Part shown: piece after piece, positions 5,793 through 13,175 of the stretch | How positions within the stretch are numbered: position 1 is the first letter of the stretch | Layout: each line of letters starts with the position of its first letter | Assembly: GCA_002470695.1 (NCBI GenBank) | Contig: DKNM01000019.1 | Span: forward strand, 21,839-35,795 | Source of the DNA: Candidatus Neomicrothrix sp. UBA7388 | GTDB taxonomy: Bacteria; Actinomycetota; Acidimicrobiia; Acidimicrobiales; Poriferisodalaceae | Length of the DNA stretch: 13,957 bases | Direction: 5' to 3' | Program-made: the position numbers and the translations under genes | The notes under the pieces: model-generated | Told to the model about the DNA's origin: nothing | The model's database searches: none | What the model saw: only the letters and a program-made list of their open reading frames with translations

Positions 5793-7364
5793 GTGAACCT
5801 GGGAATGTTGCTATTCATGCCAGCTTCGATAGCTGGCGAACAGATAATCCTTATCGATACATCAACCGAGCGCGATGGGCAGCCTGCTCGTGAGGTGACT
5901 TATGGGGAACTTCTGGAAAATGTGAGTAAAGCTGCGGGCCTACTCACAACTCTCGGAGTTCAAGCAGGGGACCGGGTTGGGGTCTTTGCCACCAATAGCG
6001 CGGAATGCGTCGAAGCTATTTTTGGTGCCGCTTTTGTCGGCGCAACTGTGGTCCCGATGAACTTCAGAGCTGGGGCTGAAGAAGCGGCGCACTTGATGTC
6101 CGACAGCGGGATCAAGGTCCTATTCTCCGAAAGCCGATACTCAGATTTGGTGAGCGACAATCGGCCTGACTCGCTGGAACACGTTTTTATGCTCGACGAT
6201 GCAGGTTCGTACCATCAGGCTCGAGATGAATCTTTTGAATTGCCTGTCCCGGAAGATGTAGACCCAGATGGCCTCTGCGCACTTCTTTATACCAGCGGCA
6301 CAACTTCTCTTCCTAAAGGGGTCAAGCTTACCAACGGGGCATTGACCGGATATGTGATGGGAACCAACGATGCAGCAACTGGCGAAGACATGGGGCGTAT
6401 GGCTCTTGCCGCTCCCCTGTATCACATCGCGGGAGTGACCTCGATGCTAAACGCTCTCTACAGCGGGCGTGTCGTAGTGCTCCTTCCTCAGTTTGAGGCA
6501 TCTGCCTGGATAGCCACAGTTCAGAAACACGCTGTAACGCATGCCTTTTTGGTGCCAACAATGCTGGGTCGAGTCATGGAGGCGGAGAATTTCTCCGCCG
6601 AAGCTTTTGAAGGAATGGAAGCAATTACCTATGGCGCGGCGCCTATGCCGCCTTCTGTTATTCGCAGGGCGATAGGCGAGTTTCCAAGCAATGTTTCTTT
6701 TGCGGGCGCCTATGGCCAAACAGAAACAACTTCAACCGTTGCTGTTCTAGACCCTGAAGACCATCGTGTCGAAGGCACAGAGGAGGAGAGAGCACTCAAA
6801 TTGAAACGTCTATCCTCGGTTGGTCAGGTCCTTGATGACGTCGAAGTGCGCGTCGTCGATGAAGACGGGTCCCCTGTGGAAGCAGAAGTTCTTGGCGAGG
6901 TCCAACTTCGGACTTTTAGAGCTATGGATGGTTATTGGGGCAACGAAGAGAAAACGCGTGTCACTGTCGATGATGAGGGCTGGGTGCATACCGGCGATCT
7001 TGGCTATCTTGACGCTGATGACTACTTGTTCTTAGGTGGACGAACGGGTGACATGATCATTCGAGGCGGCGAAAACGTTTCCCCAGACGAAGTTGAAGCA
7101 GTTTTGTACGAGAACAGTGCGGTTCTAGAGTGCGCAGTCGTTGGCGTTGCCTCAGAAGAATGGGGCGAGCGGGTTGTAGCCGCAGCAGTAGTGCGCGAAG
7201 GAAGCGGCGTGAATAGTGATGATTTAGTCGCATTCGCTAAAGAAAAGTTGGCTCCCTTTAAACGCCCTGAAGCTGTGCATCTAATGGATGAACTCCCAAG
7301 GACTTCGACTGGCAAACTTCTTCGACGGGATCTAATTCCGATGCTAGAAGAGTTAGGTATTTAA
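5793..7364 (+). CDS. AMP-forming acyl-CoA synthetase / acid-CoA ligase (ANL superfamily)
   Basis: This 523-residue adenylating enzyme would convert a carboxylic acid, ATP and CoA to acyl-CoA, AMP and pyrophosphate in the cytoplasm. All ANL core motifs are visible. The P-loop-like YTSGTTSLPKGV is at 166-177. APLYHIAGV starts at 207, and AYGQTETT at 306-313. The ribose-binding aspartate is in HTGDLGYLD (399-407), and the hinge region is GRTGDMIIRGGENVSPDEVE. The adenylation lysine is K508 in PRTSTGKLLRR. Length is normal for medium/long-chain or aromatic acid ligases; the sequence does not reveal the substrate. GTG 5793 has a strong AGGGGG site. It is the first gene of a plus-strand run (5793-12175): the next gene begins 5 bases after its stop. 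The divergent region upstream is shared with the selenoprotein gene. Confidence 0.93.
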   Translation: MNLGMLLFMPASIAGEQIILIDTSTERDGQPAREVTYGELLENVSKAAGLLTTLGVQAGDRVGVFATNSAECVEAIFGAAFVGATVVPMNFRAGAEEAAHLMSDSGIKVLFSESRYSDLVSDNRPDSLEHVFMLDDAGSYHQARDESFELPVPEDVDPDGLCALLYTSGTTSLPKGVKLTNGALTGYVMGTNDAATGEDMGRMALAAPLYHIAGVTSMLNALYSGRVVVLLPQFEASAWIATVQKHAVTHAFLVPTMLGRVMEAENFSAEAFEGMEAITYGAAPMPPSVIRRAIGEFPSNVSFAGAYGQTETTSTVAVLDPEDHRVEGTEEERALKLKRLSSVGQVLDDVEVRVVDEDGSPVEAEVLGEVQLRTFRAMDGYWGNEEKTRVTVDDEGWVHTGDLGYLDADDYLFLGGRTGDMIIRGGENVSPDEVEAVLYENSAVLECAVVGVASEEWGERVVAAAVVREGSGVNSDDLVAFAKEKLAPFKRPEAVHLMDELPRTSTGKLLRRDLIPMLEELGI

Positions 7365-7369
7365 TAGCG

Positions 7370-8674
7370 ATGACTTCGGTCCTCGTGAAGGGGACGATAC
7401 GAACGTTCGATCCGACTTGCCCTACGGCGAGGTCTATTGTCCTGCGTGATGGGGTCGTCGCTGAAATAAATAGCGAAAACTGTGAAACTGACAGCGTTTT
7501 GGAACTTGCGCCGGGCGAAACGCTTCAGCCTGGCTGGCGCGACGATCACACCCACCTTCTGTCAACTTTGGCCACCCGTTGTTCGGTCGATCTCTCCGAG
7601 ATCGGATCGATAGATCAATTGCTACAGCGGCTTGCAGCCTCTGCTCCGGGTCGTAACGGATGGTTACGGGGAGCCAGGTTTGAACCCAGTTTCCTTAAAG
7701 AGCAACGGAACCCGACGCGAGTTGATTTAGATAGCGTTGCTACCGAGTTTCCGATTGTTTTGCACGACCAAACGGGTCATGTAGCTGTAGTAAACACGAA
7801 GGCAGCCCGAGAATTAGGTGTGCCTGAGGATTCGGACGGGGTGTTAGTCGAGCAAGAAGATATTTTAAGCAGAGCGCCACGACTGGATTGGCGCGATCTC
7901 ACTCAAGCAGCAAGCCTCACTTTTCAAGACTGGGCTCAAAAAGGTCTGGTGGCGATAACTGATGCGACACACACGAATGATGCAAGCTCGTTGCAAACAC
8001 TAGGAGAACTGCTAGTTGTATGCGAAGGTCCGCAAATCACCGCCATGGTTGGAGCAGACAGGCTCGGCAATCTGCGCTACGGAGATATGCATAACGGCGT
8101 TCGCGTGGGCCACGCGAAAGTTATGCCAGATGTGGCAGTACGAAATGATATTTCTGGCTTAATCAAGGAGGCTCACGAAAAAGGATTCCCGGTAGCAATC
8201 CACGTTATGGACATAGATGTACTGGAGGAGGTGTTGCAAGCGTTATCTAAGTCAGCTCCCCCAGTTGCGACTCAGGACCGTCTCGAGCATTGCTCCCTTG
8301 CTCTTCCCGAACAATTAGATCGCGTTGCTGAACTTGGTCTTCGTGTTTGCACCCAGCCCTCTTTTCTCCTGCATCGATTGAAAAAATATGTTCTAGAACT
8401 CTCCCCGATCGAGCAGCAGTGGCTATGGCCGCTTGCCTCATTACTAGACCGTCAAATTGATGTCTCATTGTCATCCGACTCACCGGTGGTACCGGCCGAC
8501 CCGGAAGAGTGGATACAAGTGGCTACAGACCGGCCGATCGCGCATAGCGAGGAAATATCCGACAGCGAAGCTCGAACTCTGACGATTGTTTCCCCGATGG
8601 AAGTGGGAATGCCTTCTGACTTGCTTGTAACGGTGTCAGGATCAGAATACGGAACCTTGGCGTCAAGAAACTGA
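7370..8674 (+). CDS. YtcJ-like amidohydrolase 3 family protein, short C terminus
   Basis: This 434-residue TIM-barrel metal-dependent amidohydrolase is of the YtcJ type. The metal motif is QPGWRDDHTHL (H60, H62), in the place of the usual PGFIDxHxH. Other family marks are GWLRGARFEPS, VLHDQTGHVAVVNTKA, HAKVMPD (K250, a candidate bridging lysine), FPVAIHVM (H278), DRLEHCSL (H307) and SLSSDSPVVPADP (D370). These proteins act on amide or ester bonds of varied substrates. Usual family length is about 520-560; here the N-terminal and especially the C-terminal beta-sandwich segments are reduced. After D370 only about 60 residues remain, and the family's usual G(x)LxxGkxADlvvl stretch is shrunk to EVGMPSDLLVTVSGS. 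It lies 5 bases after the acyl-CoA synthetase, so the two are probably cotranscribed. No strong ribosome binding site is seen. The metal set is intact, so it may be active. Confidence 0.85.
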   Translation: MTSVLVKGTIRTFDPTCPTARSIVLRDGVVAEINSENCETDSVLELAPGETLQPGWRDDHTHLLSTLATRCSVDLSEIGSIDQLLQRLAASAPGRNGWLRGARFEPSFLKEQRNPTRVDLDSVATEFPIVLHDQTGHVAVVNTKAARELGVPEDSDGVLVEQEDILSRAPRLDWRDLTQAASLTFQDWAQKGLVAITDATHTNDASSLQTLGELLVVCEGPQITAMVGADRLGNLRYGDMHNGVRVGHAKVMPDVAVRNDISGLIKEAHEKGFPVAIHVMDIDVLEEVLQALSKSAPPVATQDRLEHCSLALPEQLDRVAELGLRVCTQPSFLLHRLKKYVLELSPIEQQWLWPLASLLDRQIDVSLSSDSPVVPADPEEWIQVATDRPIAHSEEISDSEARTLTIVSPMEVGMPSDLLVTVSGSEYGTLASRN

Positions 8675-8692
8675 CTACGATCCGGCTCTGGG

Positions 8693-8699
8693 AGGAGAG
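8693..8699 (+). promoter_or_regulatory. Ribosome binding site of the CoA-transferase
   Basis: AGGAGAG within GGAGGAGAG is 6 bases before ATG 8706. It is among the strongest Shine-Dalgarno sequences in the window, and it fixes the start. Confidence 0.75.
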
Positions 8700-8705
8700 T
8701 GACAA

Positions 8706-9902
8706 ATGGCAGGGCCGATGCATGGCGTGCGTGTCGTAGAGCTGGGGCTATGGGTAGCGGGGCCCGCTTGTGGCGGAATCTTGGCGGATTGGGGCGCAGA
8801 GGTCATAAAGGTAGAACCGCACCAAGGAGATCCATTTCGCGGTTTGGAGTGGTTGTTCCCGGGAGACTCAAATCCTCCTTTTGAGCTCGATAACCGAGGC
8901 AAACAAAGCGTCGTCTTAGACCTCAGAAGCGACCAAGGAATGGAGGTCATGCATATGCTGCTTGAGAAGACGGATGTGTTCATAACGAACTACCGACCCG
9001 GCGGCCTTGAACGGCTAGGTCTTGACCCTGAATCTTTGTGTGCGCAGTACCCCAAACTGGTTTATGCAAGTGTGACCGGAATGTCACTTCGTGGGGAAGA
9101 AGCCAATCGACAGGCATACGATATCGGCGCTTTTTGGTCTCGCTCGGGACTTGCGCACGCCCTTAGCTCAAATGCAGAAGCGCCTCCTATCCAACGAGGT
9201 GGAATGGGTGACCATATGACGGGACTAGCTGCGGCAGCTGGTGTTTCAGCAGCGTTATTCCATCGTGAAAAAACCGGGGAAGGGCAGCTGATTGAGACCT
9301 CGCTGATGCGTATAGGTACCTACATGCTCGGGTGGGACCACAACGTAACTGCGGTAACGGGCGAAGATGTAGCTGTCAAGGGACGAGATGAACAACCGAA
9401 CCCATTAATTAACTGCTACAAGTGCTCCGATGGGAAGTGGTTCTGGATGTTGGGGCTTGAGGGCGAAAGACATTGGCCCCAAGTCGTCACCGCGCTGGAC
9501 GCTGCTGAGTGGCTTGAAGATGAACGGTTCCTCGATATTGAATTACGAATGGAAAATTCGTCAGCCCTTACTGCCTTAATGGATTCCATCATCGCTAAAA
9601 AGTCCCTGGAAGAATGGGGCTTGATCTTTGATCGCGAAGACGTTTGGTGGGCTCCCGTGCAGTCCAGTCTCGAACTTCGAAATGATCCGCAAAGCCTGGC
9701 TGCAGGCTGCTGGATAAAAGTAGAGACCAGTGATGACGGCACAGTCGAAATGGTGGCTACACCTGTTGACTTCTCTATTTCCGATTTGGCGGTTCGTGAC
9801 CTTGCTCCCTTTCTCGGACAACACACCGAACTAGTCCTACACGGATTAGGCATCGACTGGGATCGGATCGAAGAGTTGAAAGAACTGGGAATAATCCCGT
9901 GA
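8706..9902 (+). CDS. Family III (CaiB/BaiF) CoA-transferase, canonical type
   Basis: This 398-residue CoA-transferase has the normal family length. Family blocks in order: GVRVVELGLWVAGPACGGILADWGAEVIKVEP near the N terminus, then DNRGKQSVVLDL, DVFITNYRPGGLERLGL and KLVYASVTG. The catalytic aspartate is D139 in QAYDIGAFWSRSG. It is followed by GDHMTGLAAAAGVSAALFHREKTGEGQLIETSL, the small-domain segment CYKCSDGKWFWMLGLEGERHW, and a C-terminal LGIDWDRIEELKELGII. The enzyme should exchange CoA between acyl-CoA and a free acid through an aspartyl-CoA thioester; the particular acid cannot be assigned. The start has a strong AGGAGAG site. Its stop overlaps the GTG start of the tandem CoA-transferase (GTGA), so the two are almost certainly made together and may form mixed assemblies. 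Confidence 0.93.
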   Translation: MAGPMHGVRVVELGLWVAGPACGGILADWGAEVIKVEPHQGDPFRGLEWLFPGDSNPPFELDNRGKQSVVLDLRSDQGMEVMHMLLEKTDVFITNYRPGGLERLGLDPESLCAQYPKLVYASVTGMSLRGEEANRQAYDIGAFWSRSGLAHALSSNAEAPPIQRGGMGDHMTGLAAAAGVSAALFHREKTGEGQLIETSLMRIGTYMLGWDHNVTAVTGEDVAVKGRDEQPNPLINCYKCSDGKWFWMLGLEGERHWPQVVTALDAAEWLEDERFLDIELRMENSSALTALMDSIIAKKSLEEWGLIFDREDVWWAPVQSSLELRNDPQSLAAGCWIKVETSDDGTVEMVATPVDFSISDLAVRDLAPFLGQHTELVLHGLGIDWDRIEELKELGIIP

Positions 9903-12175
9903 CGACAGCATTGGAGTCGCTCTTAGTGGTGGAAATCGGCCGGTCAGTAGCTGGCGCATACGTCGGCAAGTTGTTCGCTGACTATGGGAGTGAAGTTCAC
10001 ATAAGCGAAGCAATGAAACCCTCCGCAACAAGCGCCTTTTTTGATGACTCGAAACACCTGAATTCAACGATTGTCTTAAATGAGGCGGACGTTGTCATAC
10101 AAAGCTCTCATAGTGATCCGATCGAATCCCCTCTTGCGCCCATCAATCCTGAACAAGTAGTGCTGCGAATCTCACCTTTTCCTTCAGAAGGTCCTTACTC
10201 TAAGTGGAAGTCAACCGATCTAGTTGATGCCGCCCTCGGCGGACATTTGCGGCTCACTGGCGACCCGTCGCGCGAGCCACTTAGCGGCGTGCCTGACCTG
10301 GTTCACATGGCATCAGGTGCAACAGGGTTCATAGGCGTTCTTGCAGCGCTCATGACGCGCGCCCGAACGGGGCGAGGGCAAATAGTTGAGGTCTCGCACC
10401 AAGAGGTAATAGCTTCGCTGCACCAGTTCAGTCTTTTACGCTACACACACAACGGGGCAATTCTAAATCGAATGGGAAACCGCTACAGCGGCCCGGGCAC
10501 CCCGATCGGAGCTTACGAATGCGCTGACGGATGGATTGGACTCGCAATTGCGCAAAGCGATCAAATGGAGAGACTGCTCGAGGTTACGGGACTCATCGGT
10601 TTATTGGACCACCCGGATGTTGCGAACATTCTTGACCTCATGGCAAACCAGGAGCTTCTTGATAGTGAGTTAATTCCGTATCTAAAAAATCAAGATCGCA
10701 GTGAATTAATCGAACTTTTTCAAGCATTGCGTCTGCCAGTTGCTCCAATTTCCAGCATCGAAGACCTGCTAAAAGATCCACATTTTCATGAGAGAGACTT
10801 TTGGCAAACTTCGAAAGATGGCCGATTAGTTCCAGGACCGCCGTTTCGAATGAGCGACCATGATTGGGGCATTGGACCAAAAGAAAAAAAGACCTCTTTT
10901 GCTTCACAGGAGGAACCCCTCGAGAGTCTGAAGAATGGACCGCTAACCGGAATGCGCATATTGGATATGACCCGTGTGTGGGCAGGCCCTCTGGCAGCGC
11001 GAATCTTGGCTGATCTTGGCGCGGAAGTTCTTATGGCAGAAGTGCCGTGGACCAGAACCCCTCTAGTGGTTCCGGAAAGTTATGTGACCTCGACACATTT
11101 TTTTCCTGACGATGAAGCTGGGCTGCAACCTTGGAACCGCACTGGCTTTCACAACAAGTATGCGAATAACAAACTTTCAACAGTAATCGAGTTGGATAAG
11201 GAAGAGGGTCGAAATTTTTTCAAGAAGCTGCTGCCCACGATCGATGTTTTAATCGAAAACTTTGCTCCTCGAGTCATGCCTAATTTCGGGTTTGACGAAG
11301 AGGTGCTCAAGCAACGTAACCCCAGCATGACTTATATCACCATGCCCGGTTATGGAAGATCCGGGCCAAATAAAGACTGGGTAGCTTACGGACCTACGCT
11401 TGATGGCCATGTAGGACACACTTGGTTGACCGGATACGAGGGGGAGGGGCCTTGGAAGTGTGGAATCGCATGGCCCGACCCGATCGCTGGTTTGCATGCT
11501 GCAGCTGGCGTTCTGGTTGCACTTCTAGATAGACAATGTTGCGGTATCAGTGGACAGACTGTCGAAGTACCTCAAGCGGAGACCGCTATTAATATGATCG
11601 GGCAACATATACTTTCGGCGCAAGCTGGATTGCAGAGCGAGCGTATGGGTAATAAGCGGCCCGGCCGTGCGCCCCAAGGTGTCTATAGATGCAGCGGCGA
11701 GGATAGGTGGATCGCAATATCTGTCTTGGATGACCATTGCTGGAAGGCTTTGTGTTCCGTCACCGGTTTGATTGAGCTGGCTGAACTTACATACGAAGAA
11801 CGGTGGTTACGGCATGATGAAGTCGATCTGGCACTCTCGAATTTTACGGTGGCGCAAGTCGACACAATTCTGATGGCTCAACTTCAAAATGTTGGAGTGC
11901 CCTGCGGAGCGGTCTTAAACGCGGCAGACGTCGTTAATGACCCGCAGTTAAAAGCCGTCGAATTTTTTGAGCCTTTGGCTCACGATGAAGCAGGAACGCA
12001 TGTCTGGCCTAGATTTGCTGCGAGGCTTTCTCTGACACCGGCCACGATGCGCAGGAGCGCTCCAACTATGGGAGAGCACAATGAGTACGCTGCCTTGGAG
12101 TTAGCGGGCCTAGACGAAAGAGAATACGAGAGACTCATTGATCTCGGAGTGCTGCGAATTACTCCGCCGGAATAA
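9899..12175 (+). CDS. Tandem (double-module) family III CoA-transferase
   Basis: This 758-residue protein has two CaiB/BaiF modules in one chain, about twice the usual length. Module 1 (about 5-340) has a shortened first domain (LVVEIGRSVAGAYVGKLFADYGSEV). It keeps an aspartate at the catalytic position, D107 in KSTDLVDAALGG, then ALMTRARTGRGQIVEVS and GAYECADGWIGLAIA. Module 2 (about 347-758) starts GPLTGMRILDMTRVWAGPLAARILADLGAEV. It continues with NNKLSTVIELD and DVLIENFAPRVMPNFG. It carries YGPTLDG (497-503) at the catalytic site, with glycine where module 1 has aspartate, and ends LDEREYERLIDLGVL. Family III enzymes normally form interlocked homodimers, so the fused chain may fold as a pseudo-dimer with one normal active site. 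It begins with GTG in a GTGA overlap with the upstream CoA-transferase. Gene end faces the convergent esterase gene 16 bases away. Confidence 0.9.
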   Translation: MTTALESLLVVEIGRSVAGAYVGKLFADYGSEVHISEAMKPSATSAFFDDSKHLNSTIVLNEADVVIQSSHSDPIESPLAPINPEQVVLRISPFPSEGPYSKWKSTDLVDAALGGHLRLTGDPSREPLSGVPDLVHMASGATGFIGVLAALMTRARTGRGQIVEVSHQEVIASLHQFSLLRYTHNGAILNRMGNRYSGPGTPIGAYECADGWIGLAIAQSDQMERLLEVTGLIGLLDHPDVANILDLMANQELLDSELIPYLKNQDRSELIELFQALRLPVAPISSIEDLLKDPHFHERDFWQTSKDGRLVPGPPFRMSDHDWGIGPKEKKTSFASQEEPLESLKNGPLTGMRILDMTRVWAGPLAARILADLGAEVLMAEVPWTRTPLVVPESYVTSTHFFPDDEAGLQPWNRTGFHNKYANNKLSTVIELDKEEGRNFFKKLLPTIDVLIENFAPRVMPNFGFDEEVLKQRNPSMTYITMPGYGRSGPNKDWVAYGPTLDGHVGHTWLTGYEGEGPWKCGIAWPDPIAGLHAAAGVLVALLDRQCCGISGQTVEVPQAETAINMIGQHILSAQAGLQSERMGNKRPGRAPQGVYRCSGEDRWIAISVLDDHCWKALCSVTGLIELAELTYEERWLRHDEVDLALSNFTVAQVDTILMAQLQNVGVPCGAVLNAADVVNDPQLKAVEFFEPLAHDEAGTHVWPRFAARLSLTPATMRRSAPTMGEHNEYAALELAGLDEREYERLIDLGVLRITPPE

Positions 12176-12191
12176 GAATCAAAGCAGCCCC

Positions 12192-13097
12192 TTAATTAGA
12201 GTTGTCTAGCGCGAATTCATTGAGCATGAATTCGGCCATCTCGCCGATGGCATCCGATGCCTCTTCGAACAAGCCAACGCATGCGTGCCAAACATGAAAC
12301 ATTTCGGGCCACACGCGCAAATTGACCGAAACTCCGGCTTCTTGAGCTTTGTCAGCGAAGCGAGTGCTATCCGACAAAAGAATTTCTTCATCTCCAACCT
12401 GAATCATTAGTGGAGGAAGTCCGGTTAAATCTGCCGCTAGAGGTGAAGCCAGTGGATCGTCTATCTCGCTATCCGATATAAACAGCTCCCTTGTCCTGGG
12501 CATTGACTGCGGGGAAATCGACGAATCATTATCGGCATTGCTAGTCATGCTCTCCCCGCTAAGTGACATATCTAGCCACGGCGATATAAGAACAGCTGAA
12601 CGTGGTAGTGGCAGACCCTCGCTCTTGAGAGCGAGTAGACATGCTGCTGCTAATCCACCGCCAGCAGAATCGCCTGCTAAAGCAATATTGCTGGGTTCAT
12701 AGCCCTCCGATAGTGACCATCGGTAGCTCTTTACGGCGTCTTCAACGGCAGCAGGGTGTGGGTGTTCCGGAGCGAGACGATATTCGACAGACAGCACGCG
12801 ACAATTTGAACGCCGGGCGAGGTGACCTGTGAGGTTTCTGTGAGTAGCGATCGACCCTCCTATATAGCCGCCGCCATGAAAATAAATTATTAGATGGTTT
12901 TCAGAAGCTTCCGACGTAGCTTGCAACTCGCCTGGAACCCCTCCAGCGTCGATCATGAGACCATTGACTTTTGCGGGCAGGGAGCGGGCGGTGGATTCCA
13001 TGTTGCCGCGAAATTTCTCTATGTCGACGGGACGACCACTTGAGCTGCGTCGAGATGCGATGATCTCTCGGATTCGGTGATATTCCTTGCTAGCCAC
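12192..13097 (-). CDS. Alpha/beta hydrolase, HSL-family esterase/lipase
   Basis: This esterase of the hormone-sensitive-lipase family hydrolyses short-chain esters in the cytoplasm. The oxyanion motif HGGGY sits in IIYFHGGGYIGGS, followed by the family stretch VEYRLAPEHPHPAAVEDA. The nucleophile serine lies in GDSAGGG. The acid is within VGDEEILLSDS, where glutamate occupies the usual aspartate place, as I recall in some actinobacterial members. The histidine is in EMFHVWH. I chose GTG 13097 as start because GGAG lies 6 bases before it (within TTGGAGAAG). The longer reading from TTG 13109 adds four residues and has only weak upstream signals. With GTG 13097 the protein has 301 residues, normal for the family. 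It converges with the tandem CoA-transferase and diverges from the SDR gene. It could supply carboxylic acids to the ligase and CoA-transferases, but this is inference. Confidence 0.9.
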   Translation of the reverse strand: MASKEYHRIREIIASRRSSSGRPVDIEKFRGNMESTARSLPAKVNGLMIDAGGVPGELQATSEASENHLIIYFHGGGYIGGSIATHRNLTGHLARRSNCRVLSVEYRLAPEHPHPAAVEDAVKSYRWSLSEGYEPSNIALAGDSAGGGLAAACLLALKSEGLPLPRSAVLISPWLDMSLSGESMTSNADNDSSISPQSMPRTRELFISDSEIDDPLASPLAADLTGLPPLMIQVGDEEILLSDSTRFADKAQEAGVSVNLRVWPEMFHVWHACVGLFEEASDAIGEMAEFMLNEFALDNSN

Positions 13098-13175
13098 AAT
13101 CTTCTCCAAATTCGTCTCGCCACTTCGACACTAGTAGCGCTAAATTCACAAAATCTCTAAACATAAGGGGCTCTG
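13098..13175. other. Divergent intergenic region, esterase / SDR
   Basis: These 78 bases hold the upstream signals of both genes: GGAG for the esterase on the minus strand, and AAGGGG (13165-13170) 5 bases before the SDR ATG on the plus strand. The A/T-rich stretch at about 13140-13165 is the likely promoter core. No convincing -35/-10 pair or operator could be chosen. Confidence 0.4.

Noticed and set aside
6141..6719. Overlapping minus-strand open frames inside the acyl-CoA synthetase
   Set aside because: They lie antisense to conserved ANL motifs and give Cys-, Arg- and His-rich products typical of shadows.
9416..9853. A 145-residue minus-strand open frame inside the canonical CoA-transferase
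   Set aside because: It is antisense to conserved CoA-transferase sequence, and its Ser/Arg-rich product is a shadow.
13098..13109. TTG 13109 as the esterase start
   Set aside because: The TTG is itself part of TTGGAGAAG, whose GGAG is ideally spaced for the GTG at 13097, and the four extra residues have no family support.
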